DNA of 64,000 bases. Source: Toxoplasma gondii ME49 (taxonomy: Eukaryota; Apicomplexa; Conoidasida; Eucoccidiorida; Sarcocystidae). The stretch spans positions 124,001-188,000 of the forward strand of contig NC_031468.1 of NCBI RefSeq assembly GCF_000006565.2. The letters are read 5' to 3'. The number at the start of each line of letters is the position of its first letter. Position 1 is the first letter of the stretch. The position numbers and the translations under genes are program-made. Below, piece by piece: positions 15,001 through 25,697 of the stretch. The notes beneath the pieces are model-generated. The model searched no databases. It was not told where the DNA came from and worked only from the letters and a program-made list of their open reading frames with translations.

Positions 15001-16512
15001 ATCTCATGCTCGGTTCTTCTGTTGAACACGAATGACAAATACAAGCAGCCGGCTGGTGATGTTGTATACATTTATATATATATATATATGTGCATATACC
15101 GCTCCAACTCTTTCTTGTAGAAATAGAGTCTACGAACGTAGGTTCTCCAACAACTAACGTGACCATTTATTTCGTAATATTAGTGAACTCTTGTAGTCTC
15201 ACCCTAACTAGGACGCAGTGATCTGCGTAGATAAAGGGAACTCGCCAGACTTTACTGGCTGTATATTAGTCATCAAAAAGACATCACGGTTTCAGATCGG
15301 TTTACCTACGAAAGCGCTGAGGTCCAGTCTCCTCCGACATCAACGTTGGTCCACATCGGCTATGGCCTTGTTGGAATTTGTGGGTGTGGCTGAAGAAAAA
15401 CACGAGTGAACAGCACGGATGAAAGCAACTCCATCCCCCAAACTTCGTCGGATTTAAGGTGATACAGGTGTGGACACAGAATTGCATGTATTCCCGTAAG
15501 TAGAGGGAAGAACTCGTATTTCCACGCTTTCCTTTGTATAGCTGCATGAGTGGTTCCTCATTCAAGTTCTACTTACACGAACCGCCTACGCCTTTGAAAA
15601 GCTCCAGCCCATATACAGACTCGGACAGAAAATAGACACACATCTGGGTGCCTGGCCGCATGTGGCGGTAACCCGTGGTGTAACTACCTCTCCTCCAAAC
15701 AAAGAAGATTGCAGAATATGGATAACTCGACGTCCCCTTTCTCGAGTCTCAGTTCACGTGTAAGGTCGAATCTTCTTCCGGGTATCTTTTCCGTTTGGTG
15801 GGGTTGTGTTCCTCTTGCTCCCATTCCTTCGCTCAGTTGGAGGCGCCCTTGCAGCTGAAATGGCAGAGTTCGCCACGCCAGACAGTATCGAAAATCTCGT
15901 TGACAAGGTGAGTTGCCTCCACCCGCTGGGCTCTTTTCTCGCTCCAATCTCCCACTGTAGGTTGCTTGAATCCGATGAAGCGTGCAAAAACAGAGTGCTG
16001 TATAGAACCATATTACCGTCTGCCCAGGGAGGTGGAGTCCTAGTCCGTCTTTATGGTGTAGACGTACGCATTCAGACAGGCTCTGTCGCAATTCGGTGCT
16101 GCATCCTTCACCCTCCACGTGGATATTCGGAAGGGCAGGGACCTTCACAGAACAGTACGGACGCTGTTAGTCGTGGTTCATTTCGCTCTCCGAGCTGAGT
16201 CCTTGTCTCACAAAGTATTGTCCACTGATACACTGATTAAGTGAAGATTTCTAAGACGTACCCTGTTGGCGGAAGTGCCCTTCAGAGTGAGCTTGCACAA
16301 ACGTCATCGTGGCACAGCATCGGGTGGATCTTTCTCGATGCCCAGTGGGGTTTATATGCCCACCTGGAAACTCCTTCAATGCACAAACAGAGAGGAAGCT
16401 ACCTTCATGCACAGTGTCGCTGTTTCTGTAAACGTTTTTGATGTTGCCTGTACAGCTTTCGAGATTGACGGAAGCACTCGTGGTTTCAGAGGACGACGAG
16501 GACGAGGAGTGA
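39..16512 (+). CDS. Large single-pass membrane protein with long cytoplasmic coiled coil (5' partial)
   Basis: Unrecognised gene; the 5' end lies left of the window. Visible exons: 39-102, 350-795, 1091-1176, 2049-2694, 3026-3809, 4614-4816, 5251-5486, 6072-6254, 6691-6727, 6976-7581, 8326-8411, 9257-9419, 9954-10234, 10949-11401, 12255-12410, 13004-13295, 13816-14256, 14737-14968, 15837-15907, 16456-16512. All phases agree and they give 1840 residues plus TGA. Numbered from 39, residues 1-230 look like beta-rich ectodomain. Residues 231-250 form one hydrophobic helix (WGTLCILLTFVVLVSWL) followed by basic residues. About 1590 residues then follow, rich in Glu, Lys, Arg, Gln and Ala and heptad-like, ending in an acidic tail (SEDDEDEE). 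The ectodomain stretch with FPVYLRNSLLNT and EFDASQYL recalls the beta-sandwich that follows GCC2/GCC3 repeats in some protist surface proteins; this is from memory and unverified. The TM-plus-coiled-coil plan also resembles EVC/limbin proteins. The first exon (39-102) is the least certain. Confidence 0.82.
103..349 (+). other. Intron of the left-edge gene
   Basis: Lies between a weak donor (gtacgg) at 103 and a pyrimidine-rich acceptor (tttctctag) ending at 349. It contains a TATA/CTCT-rich stretch and no supported coding sequence. The single base left over at the end of 39-102 joins the first two bases at 350 to form a serine codon, which is the main support for the 39-102 exon. Confidence 0.55.
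2739..2943. repeat. (TA)n and (TATG)n microsatellites
   Basis: A (TA)n run at about 2739-2764 grades into (TATG)n to about 2790. A second (TA)n run lies at about 2910-2940. Both are inside the intron 2695-3025 of the left-edge gene. Confidence 0.9.
3994..4395. repeat. (TA)n followed by a degenerate GATA-rich array
   Basis: A (TA)n tract at 3994-4037 is followed by about 360 bases of imperfect GATA/GACA/GAGA repeats (units such as gatagatagata and agagagat). The whole array sits in the intron 3810-4613 of the left-edge gene. The strong purine/A strand bias creates long open frames on the opposite strand that are not genes. Confidence 0.92.
4980..5090. repeat. GATA/GAGA-rich array
   Basis: Imperfect repeats of gagagata and gataggta lie in the next intron (4817-5250) of the same gene, and are similar in composition to the array at 4038-4395. 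Confidence 0.85.
6479..6560. repeat. (TA)n microsatellite
   Basis: Two (TA)n runs separated by short interruptions, in the intron 6255-6690 of the left-edge gene. Confidence 0.9.
7920..7941. repeat. (TA)n microsatellite
   Basis: About ten TA units in the intron 7582-8325 of the left-edge gene. Confidence 0.85.
8948..9162. repeat. Interrupted TA-rich tract
   Basis: About 210 bases dominated by TA, ATAC and ATATGTG units, in the intron 8412-9256 of the left-edge gene. No coding sequence is supported inside it. Confidence 0.88.
14620..14646. repeat. (TA)n microsatellite
   Basis: Short TA run in the intron 14257-14736 of the left-edge gene. A second short run lies at about 15070-15090 in the following intron. 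Confidence 0.85.
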
Positions 16513-17883
16513 TATGTTGTGGCGTCCACTCTAAAACATAGGTGTTTCGTCACTACCCGAAATACCGCTAGTCTATGACGCTCGATTCATCAATGCATTG
16601 TTAAAAGTCCTCAGTTTCGACTAACATCCTGTTTTCGTCACAGTCAAGTTATTGACGGTACTCTGTTGCCAATAATAAGCATGGTTCTTGATACAAATGC
16701 ATTTCCCCTGTCAAAATTGATCGGCATGCAGTTTGCGACCCCTGTTCAAGTAAACTGTCAATTACTCTTGGGAATCGATAAGTGGGCCGAGAGGGAAGTC
16801 AGGGCTATGATCATAGGAAAAACTTGAAATGAAGTAAGCTTATATGTGGTCAGTCAGGATAGTCTCATCACACAGTTTCTGAACAGTGTAATATTCGACT
16901 CGTAGGTATTTGTACCGTATATAATAATATTGTTATGAGATCACGCAAAAAAGTTTAGCAGCCTACACTTCTTGTAGCCGCGGCGGAAACGGCTTTTAAG
17001 TGGCCTGTCATACTGCGGACAACATCGAAACGAGCGAACTTATCATAGACCCTATCATCGGATAAGAATGTGAATCCGAAACCGGCGAAGTGCTGTATCT
17101 AAGATGAATGTTCCAGCTTTTCAACCAGCCAGCATGGTTCGCGTGTCCGGAGAAATCTCTGAAAGCCTCACAACGCTGAAGAACACCAGGATGATGCGCT
17201 GCTGAATACTTCAGTCGACTGTTAACAAGAAGTCCATACTGCTGGTGACAGATAGTTCTTCCGGGCAACGTACGCTTCGTATGTGACCGCAGTGGCCACG
17301 CGTGCCGGTGACTTAAACAAGAGACTTACTCACAAATTAGGGCATCACGGATGTCCCCTGGTTCAATGCCGCACGGAAAAAAGAATCCTCTGTCGATTCG
17401 ATGGCACGTGCTCTATACTCCAGAATCCCTATGCAGTGGAGAAAAACGGATTCTTTTCTTGAGACACTCCCATACCCTGTCTCTTTGGAAGGAGTGGAAC
17501 TGTGTCAATTTTGTATAAAGTGGAATTTGTCGGGTAGGGGGAGCCCACCGTCCTGAAAATTTGCCGGGAATCAAACGATGCAGGAAGCATTCTATAGCTT
17601 TGAACGCACATGCCTTGAGTGACAGAGCAAATCAAATTCCTTTCGTTGACAGAAGTGACTTTAAAGTTTTCTGCTAGCCGTAACTAGCTTCGTTTCTCAT
17701 AGCATGCGGAGGGACCAGAGACAATGTCTTGAAGTCGCGAGCAAAAACAGAAGTGTCTACGAAACATCCAGCCTTTTCTCTGTCAAGAGAAATCGCATCG
17801 GAAAGCGAAATGATTTGAAAGTGCAGAGGAGTTGCTTGTGAGGAACCCTCGCGTGTCACGTTCTGCTCGCGCTCACAAGTGTC
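16513..17883. other. Intergenic region between coiled-coil gene and PP2C gene
   Basis: Tandem (+/+) spacer of about 1.4 kb. It must hold the 3' UTR of the upstream gene and the promoter/5' UTR of the phosphatase gene. I see no open frame with family features, no tRNA cloverleaf and no microsatellite. Confidence 0.6.
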
Positions 17884-18457
17884 ATGCAACTGTGCTTGGC
17901 CGCGGCCGGGGAGCGCGCGATAGGTAGTTCTGCGATTGCAGCGCCGGATGAGTGCTCTGTCATATCGGAGCTCTTCTTTGGTTGCGGAAGCTTCAGAAAC
18001 GCGGGAAAAGTCCAGAGTCGTTCGAATGTTTTTTGTGCCAGTGCCGCGGATGCCACTTCGTGTGGTGAGAAAAGTTGCCGTCGAGTTATGTACGGTGAGA
18101 TCGTCCGAGTGACTGCAGGTGACAGCTGGGCTGTCGATTCGTGGTCACAGCGAGTAGGAATGCAGTCAGAAACACACTTGGGATATAGTCGTCGATGCAG
18201 CTCTTTGTATCAGCCTTTAATCACTGAGGAAGGGACCGTGCGGAGGCAGCGCTGGAGCTGTACTGCGCAAAAGGAGTTATCACCTACGGCCGCTACCACG
18301 GCGGTGACCAAGAGCTCGTTTTTCTCCGCAGCCCTTAGGCAGGCGGGATCGGACTGCCCGTGTATGAGGTCCGGTCTAAATTTCACTGAAGTACATGGTG
18401 CTTGCGAATTGTCACTGACACGACGGATTGAAAGGTACCCTGCCAGGACTTCAACCA
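17884..18457 (+). CDS. Probable N-terminal coding extension of the PP2C gene (splice unresolved)
   Basis: An open frame runs from ATG 17884 without a stop to 18630, far longer than chance in this composition, directly upstream of the PP2C catalytic exon but in a different frame (the catalytic frame has stops at 18429 and 18459). It is therefore likely the N-terminal exon of the phosphatase, joined by a short intron. Candidate introns that keep the frame are 18435-18472 (38 bases, implausibly short), 18369-18472 (104 bases, weak donor) and 18458-18528 (71 bases, gtaaat donor). The encoded segment is Ser/Cys/Arg-rich with no domain I recognise. Alternatively translation starts at ATG 18474 and this frame is untranslated leader. 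Confidence 0.45.
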
Positions 18458-18473
18458 GTAAATCTCTTCCAGA

Positions 18474-21083
18474 ATGCAGCGAGGCGAGAGGCTCTCTCCG
18501 TGCTGCTGCGGCTGCCCGCTTTCGAGAGAGATCGAATTTTACCACAACACGGATTCAAACACTCTTCCGCGCTTCTACTTTTACGCTTGCGGCAAGTCCA
18601 AACAGCATCCTCTCAAGGGTGGTCCACTGAAGACCACTAATGCAGACGCCTTCCTCATCGATCGTCAAGTAAGTGTCGCTTTGTTTCAACCGCAATGCTC
18701 AAAATAGGATTAACAGGAAAGCGCATTCAACACCTAGAGGCGAGATCGCGCATTTTATTCGGTCAACAGCATTCCTTAGTCCGTGCGTAGTCCTCTCCCG
18801 ACTCGGCAGAGTTAAGGCGTGTTGAATACTTGGGACGTACACATACACTAAGACGTTTTCCTCAGCTGTTCAACATGGGTAGACATTTGCTTCCCCTGAT
18901 CGAACACGGTCCAGTCGTTGAATTCTAGGTCGGTTTCGGGATCTGTGATTCGTTTTCACAGCGCACCCGCTGCGCATCAGGCGCATGCACATCGGACAAG
19001 CGTCACAGCCGGTTTTCAGGGTCCATTTTTGTGTCACGTCCTCCGCAGTGGAGTCATCTAACAAAAGAGGAGCGACTGTATCGGATTTAATCGGAAGACA
19101 GAGAGGCTCTTTCTCTATGATGCATTCTGGCCTTTCTCGTGCCCCGATAGTCCTTCCCTATATGACAACGTAAAGAATGTTCAACCGTCGACTGTGTTGT
19201 GCCTCTCTTTTAGGTCCTCGGTATTGCCGATGGGGTCAGCTCAGTCGAGGCCGAAGGCTTCGACCCTTCCCGCCTCCCTGTGGAACTGCTTACTGAGTGC
19301 TCCATAGAGTGTCGCGCCCGCCAGCAATGTTCCTCTGTCTACGATGCGGAATCCGAGAGTATCTGGACATCGTGGGACTTGAAAGAGTTCAGTCCTCACC
19401 AATATCCACTCCACATTCTTTCTCGAGCGCATGCGTCCTGTTCAAGCTGGGGCGCTACAACCTGTGTTCTCACGATACTGGACCAGAGCTACTTGTGGAC
19501 AGTAAACATTGGTGATAGTCAGGCGCTCCTCTTGCGACGAACAAGTACCCCTCCTCGGACAGTTCCGGTGGATCAATACACTGAGCACGAAATGTGCCAC
19601 AGCTCGAGAAGCAGAATAGGTGATCTGTCGCTCTGTGGAGGGTACCAAGTTGTTCACAGAGTCACACCGCAGCAGCACTTCTTTAACTGCCCTTTCCAAC
19701 TGACGCGGATGCCAGATGTGGACTGCTCCTTCGGAGAAGTTCTGCGGCGGACTGCGGATTCGGCGGATGTCTCTGGACACGACGTGGAGGCCGGAGATAT
19801 TATCATTGTGGGAAGTGACGGGCTCTTTGACAACCTCTTCGACGAGGATATTTTGCAAGTCGTCAACGAGCTCTGTTGGCGAACAAGTAAAGCAGGCGAA
19901 CCGCCAACGACTGAGCCGCATGTCGTCGCGGAAAAGCTCCTGGAAGTAAGGCTCATGAACTGGGTGTGGGATCTTGTATGCAAATGTTGTTTGTTCAAAT
20001 ATACTCTGGATTCCACTGTAATTACTGCACTTAACTTGATGGTCATGAAAAGCACAATAGAACTTGGATCCGGTAAACGAAGACCTTCAAGAGTGGCGAT
20101 GTTACCACCCGTGCGATATAGTGTCTGCGGCATTTCCCTATTGGGTTCGTTCCTCAAAACTGTAGAAAACGATGTGTCGTAAACCCGGCAGCGCTCACGC
20201 CCCACTTGCGCATGTAACGTCGTGAAAGAAGAATGAGTAATGTAAGAAAACTCGTGTTGTTGTGTTTCGCCTCCGAACAAGTTGCACCCCTCACTTCAGT
20301 TGAAAACTAGACAGGGCATCGATGTTCGTGTAGATAGTCGCGCGTGAAATTCCATTTTCCAGCCGGTGTTATGCCTCTTCTTGTGCGTTCCCTTGATGTG
20401 TACCACAGATGGCGATGATTGCAGCTGGTGGCTGTACGAATGCAGAAAAAGCGTATCTGACTCCGTACGCCGAAGGTGCTTTCATTGAATTGGGGAAGCG
20501 TGTGTACGGAGGAAAACCAGATGACATAACTGTCGTTGTTGGCTACATCATTGATCGAGCGGCGCCACGCAGAGGGTCTGCGGGAGATTCTAACTGTACT
20601 AGAGCTGCTGAAAGGCCAGCTCAACGGGATCAAGCTGGATCCCAGGATTCGTGTCCCTACGGGATCATGGATCCGATTGGAGAGTTGGTTGGCGAGGAAG
20701 CTACCAGCTGTATGCCAAATGGCCGTGCGCCAAATCTCTACGGGACCCCTGCTCACCAACGCGGCATAAGCGACACTGGCTCAAAATCCAGAGGAAACAC
20801 CAGCGAAACCACTACCAGTAAAGCGACCATGCTGTCGTGCCAACGATTGCCTGGACAATCTTTGCTCCCGACACCCACAAAGCAAATAGACTGTCCGTCT
20901 TCAAATGAGACTCACACAACGTTGAAAAACAAAATGGGTATGCAATACGCATCCCTTGTTGCCGCTGTAGCTTTGTCAAGACGAAGCTTTCCACCCGGCG
21001 CAGGGAGGGGAGCCCTAACAGCGGCCCCTGCGTGGGTTGCTTCCGTCCATTCAGTGCCTGCTGACTTCAGCTCGAAGCCTTGA
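18474..21083 (+). CDS. PP2C-family Ser/Thr phosphatase, PPTC7 type
   Basis: Metal-dependent protein phosphatase (PPM/PP2C) that removes phosphate from Ser/Thr. Exons 18474-18668, 19214-19945 and 20409-21083 give 533 residues if translation starts at ATG 18474; a longer N-terminus is likely (see 17884-18457). PPTC7 landmarks occur in order: FYFYACGKSK, then NADAFLID with the first metal Asp; GIADGVSS (about 68-75); NIGDSQALLL (163-172); QQHFFNCPFQL (218-228); VGSDGLFDN (264-272); YGGKPDDITVVV (342-353). The acidic metal ligands expected for the family are present. Both introns are phase 0. The fold ends near residue 360, and a polar extension of about 170 residues follows. Human PPTC7 and yeast Ptc7 act in mitochondria; a mitochondrial role here is inference, since the true N-terminus is not fixed. 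Confidence 0.87.
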
Positions 21084-21671
21084 CACTGCTACAAACACCG
21101 GAGCAGCATTGTCGATCCGAGCAACATGCGTCCGTTCTTCCACATCCGTCTCAATGGCTTCGCATGTCGATGGCTGTACCAGTAAGCTTTTTACGTGACA
21201 GGACACCGGATATGGCAAAATGACGTGAGGAACAATGGATCGGCCTCTTGCACATTCTCGCAGAAGTGCGAGGTGTGGAATTTGTTTTCAATTTTTTTGG
21301 GTCCCTCGAGCATTGAAATTCTGTTGAGAACTTCGCTACTGCTCAGTGCTTTCTACTAGGTCTAGCCCCTCTCATTCCGAGCTACGTACACGGGACAATA
21401 AAATTGATAATCCCACTGTCTGTAGCAAGGGGGCAAGCTTAGTTTGCCCGTCGTGTTGGGTGTCCAGAGTTTGTCAAAATCGCTTGCGGTTGAGGAAAGG
21501 TCACGCACCATCCTCCTAACGGAGTTGTTCACGAGGCGTGGCATCGCTTTACAGAATCATTGTGGTCCAGCACTGGTGTGGCGACTCACATCCGCTTGCT
21601 TATTCGCAGATGTAAAGGCAGGTTACGACACGTTGAGTTAACTACTTTCGTTAAGAAGATCATCTCATTTC
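21084..21671. other. Convergent intergenic region (PP2C / delta-tubulin 3' ends)
   Basis: About 590 bases between two converging stop codons. It can hold only 3' UTRs and polyadenylation signals. No open frame or structured RNA recognised. Confidence 0.7.
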
Positions 21672-24600
21672 TTAGAGCATGTCGTACGCCTCGATTATCT
21701 CTTCGAGCCCTCCAATGGAGTCTTGAATTTCGGACCGAGGAAGTCCGTGTCTCTCGTAGTGGTGAGTGTAGGCGTTGCACGCTATCAGCGCTCTTGCTTT
21801 CCGTAGTCCTCTGCATCACACGGGATACATAATGAAACAATTAATTTTAGTGAGGTTTGAGAATTTGATTTCGAACACTCTGGTGAGCGAGGGAAAACTA
21901 CTACTCTGATGCTAGTCTGATCAGTCCCATCATATTGGATGTAGAATACAACAAAGCAAATACTGAAATAAGGTGAAGAACCTGCATTCACATGTAATAG
22001 GTTTAGCGTATTCCCGAAAATTCATTCCGACCAGCGAGTGCAATCCAAACAAGTTGTCCTAGATACAGAGAAGATTTATAAATGGTAAGCCTCCTCATTC
22101 AAGTGTAAATCTGTAACCATTCGGGCATCTCCCTTGCATAGCTTGTATGTTTTTAAGACGCTCACAGCAGTCCACTTACTCCCGCAGAGCTCCTAAAGGA
22201 GTCAGACAATTCGAAACCAGGCTCACACTTCTCTGCTTCATACCGCCATAGCCGCCAAGTTTCTCTCGGAAAACCTGCGCAGCAGGCACAGCCGTGCGAC
22301 CGCCTCAGAGAATCCAGGCTGGAAATAAATCCCGGTGTTATAGCATTTCCGTATCAGTCCGTGTTCTTTCGACAAACGACGAAATAACTCAATGCTGTTC
22401 CAACTGGATGTTGGTTTTATTGCATCTGGCCATCGCACCTTGTTCCATCCATGCTACCTCGAGCCGGTAGAAAAGTCACCACGGCAGACGCCAGCTCCCA
22501 TCAACTTTCCCTTTTTAGTCTGCAAGAATCCAGCTCCGGCTGGTCAAGTTGCCTTTCTGAATTCTCTCTATTTTTTCAGGGGAGATCACTTCGGAACGAG
22601 ACTCCAGTGTGAGCATGACGCCAGCTACGGCTGTGCAGAAACGCGCTCGACAGAACACTTGATGTCGTCAGACAGTGGGCATGTACTGATTCACTATAGA
22701 AGCAAAGTCACGCGTTACAACATTAATTTTTCTTTCAAATACAGTCGATCTACCTCAAGGAAAACAACTGAAGCAAAACCTAGCGGGCCATCTTCAGCCA
22801 GTCGAGACGACACAGATCCTAATGCTGTGGAAGCTTCACGGTATCCAACCGCGGAGAATGATATCGCACGACTCTTCGTAACCTATAAACGCTCCTGCCT
22901 GTCACATGCTTCTGCAACTTTTTGCTCGAGAACGCCACAGGGGAACCTCCAAACAGCTGGTCTGTTCATCCTTACTCGTATCGGAACCGTATTCTCCTTG
23001 TAAATTCGCACAGCGGAATCAAGTTGTTCCTCAGGATAAAACCCCTCTTCTGCTTCCGCGGCCTCAATGTCAGTCCCTCGTATGAATGCCCACGCCCCCA
23101 GCGTCCCGCTAGTGCGCCGTTCTCCAGTCCTTCGGACTGTATCTGTAGTTGGAACGCCAGACTTCCCACAGTCACCGCACTCCGACGTCCTGGCGTGAGC
23201 AGATTGGTTAGCAAGGCGTCCACGGAATGTCCTCTTTTGCCCTCCCTCGGAGAAAGGTGTATGCTCTCCAACCGGCTCCCCAGTCGGCCCCATGGAGGAC
23301 CAAAAACGTTTGCCACTGTCCACCTGCGGGGACGTACCTTTGTTGCAGTTGGAAAGCTGCTCAAAACCCCCCGGAATTCCTGCGTTTCGCTTGAGTCCGC
23401 CACTATCTGCTGGAGAGGAAGGGGTCCGGAGCGTACTTCGGGAAAACTGGCGGAGCATTTGCTTGAACAAACTACCGTAGGTGTCACAGCCAAAAGGACT
23501 ATCGTGCCGACAGGAAGGGGAGGACAAGAATCCTTGTGGGCTCCCGAAGGTGTGAGGCTTTGACACCGGCGCGAAAGTGGGTATTGAGTTATGAAATACT
23601 GTTAGGAGTTTATAGGCGGGTTGGCTGCACAGCTCTCGCACGACAAAAGGTAGCGGACTCGCTCCTATAGGTAGAACAGAATTCTCGGGGGTCGGTGGGG
23701 GGCTCACTGCTTCAGGCGGGTTGGAATGACTGCATCTGGACAGGGTCTGCCTTCCGCCTGAAAAAGAAGCGACACCTGCTCCGTGATGTCGCAGCGTTTT
23801 CCGTCCGTGGTGGCTAGACTGGGTTTTCATCTGGCTTTGAAGGCGTCCGGGTGCTGTCGCAGTGACCCACCGATGGTGCGGGAACAGCGTGGCAGATGCA
23901 ACTGCTGCTGAAATTGCACGGTTCATGTCACTGAACGAAGGCCCCCCGAAGCTAGTTCCAGTTCCTCCGCAAAGCTCCTCCAGACGCGTGTTTTCAGCGA
24001 GTATCATACCATCCCTGCAGACGGGAAAGCAATGACAGGCACTCCAACGTCTTACAGAATTCCACAAACAATAACAGCACGTTTCTGATTCTCTGCTCGC
24101 AGAAGTTCCTCTGAAGTGTCTAATGTCGTTGCTTCCTTCCACTCTGTCTACAAACGAGACAACTTCAGTCCATAAGACGAAACGGCATGCCCAAAGTACG
24201 TCACGAGCTATCTGGAACGCGGTGTCGCTGGTCACAATGCGACTTTATTTGCTTAGAAATGGATGCCTTGCCAAGTGGAAGGTTTTGTCTGATGAGGTCA
24301 AACTCACAATGTATCGGCTGTAAGCTGATCCGTGAGATGCAGCAGGTCAATGCCAGCTCACCGACTGATGGAGATTTAACGGTGGAGAAGCTAACAACGG
24401 GGTGAGGTAAAGATTCAACAAAGCACAGGCTGTTTTGTTTACCTCATCAAAAGACACCTATCCTACACGTCCAAGCGCATTATGAGTGTTCTTGAATCTG
24501 TCGTGTGCTGCTATATCATCGAAGGCTTTATGCCGGTTTTTTTAACCCTTCAGAACGACTGACATAAAAAAGTAGGCATGGGCTAGAGATAGTGCCGTAT

Positions 24601-25697
24601 TGTAGCTTTGGACAGACAGCTCCCCAGACGCAAACGGCCAGACCGCGAGATTGACCGTCGCAGTAGAACCCAGAAGATCGTGGCAAACAGCGTTCATGAA
24701 CGCCCCGATTCCCGACCCAGTGCCGCCTGTATGAAAAAAGAACACGTCAGTGCGGTATTCAAATTGAAGCTGCAAACGTTAAGCTTGTTCATTTCTAGCA
24801 TACACAAGAAAACATCTAGCGCTACGCGGACGTTCTGAGAGTGCAGACACGAAACACCTACGCACAAGAGATGTCCCACAAACGAGAAGCAAAACATCGG
24901 GTATCTATCGCTCTGCGAGTGTGCCTCCAGTTCATGATTTCCTCCACGCTCACCCATCCTATGTTGTAGACAAGCCCAGTTGCAACATCTTACTCACCAG
25001 CAAGACTGTAGATGAGAAGAACAGAGGACAAACTATCGACTTTTTCTAGCTCGCACTGAAGAGCTCCGACAATGGCCTCTTCGCGACGCGGACCTTCACG
25101 CAGGTACCCGAGAGCCCAGTTGTTGCCGCACCCTGTGGCACGTGCCCCGTATATCGCGTTCCGTTTGCTGTACTGCCACTGGAAAGAAGTGGCGGAGTGT
25201 GACTCGTGAAGACTTCGTGAGAAAGTGAAGTCGCGGTTGGATGAGTAGATTACAGAGCTCCCCGTTTTGTCTCTCGAACCAGTTGAGGTGGAATACGGTG
25301 ATCCAGACAAGCATGTGTCTAGAACACCTGGTTCGCTATCGACTAGGATAGAGCGGGCAATCGCAGGGGCATCCGCCATTGGCCACTGAGGAGAGAGGCC
25401 CTTCGGATTATCAGGAGTCCATGCCTCGCTGCTGACTGCATACGTATCCTCTCTTTTCCTGTCGAGTGCAGTGAACAGCGGCGCCACGCGTGCATCAGTC
25501 GCAACTGCGGCACACGACGAACTAGCGATCGAGCCCTTGTTGGCCTCAGAATCACGGAAATAAATGCTGGCCAGTCTCCTGGCACGCGCTTCGTCACGCA
25601 CACTTTGAGCGAAGGCAATCTCTTCAGCAATGCGAGAAAACAGGGCCACCCCAAGTTGATTGCCGCATTGGCCAATCTGGACAGCTACTACTGCCAT
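21672..25697 (-). CDS. TUBD1: Delta-tubulin
   Basis: Tubulin-superfamily GTPase of centrioles/basal bodies, needed for triplet microtubules; in coccidia the likely site is the microgamete basal body. Exons (minus): 25697-24998, 24726-24564, 24014-22976, 22274-22180, 21810-21672. Phases agree and give 711 residues. It begins MAVVAVQIGQCGNQLG. SILVDSEPGVLD and GCGNNWALGY follow, then the glycine-rich loop GGTGSGIGAF, created across the first splice. Next are FSDMNRAISAAVAS and LCSQPAYKLLTVFHN, then AWAFIRGTD, SVSLVSN and the C-terminal helix ACNAYTHHYERHGLP, ending EEIIEAYDML. These match delta rather than alpha, beta or gamma tubulin. The usual length is about 450; the excess is two Ser/Pro/Gly-rich inserts of roughly 70 and 100 residues in exon 3, plus a looser segment after residue 45. 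Confidence 0.92.

Noticed and set aside
22392..23003. 203-codon plus-strand open frame
   Set aside because: It lies antisense to the 3' part of delta-tubulin, overlapping an intron and exon whose splice phases are consistent; no protein features.
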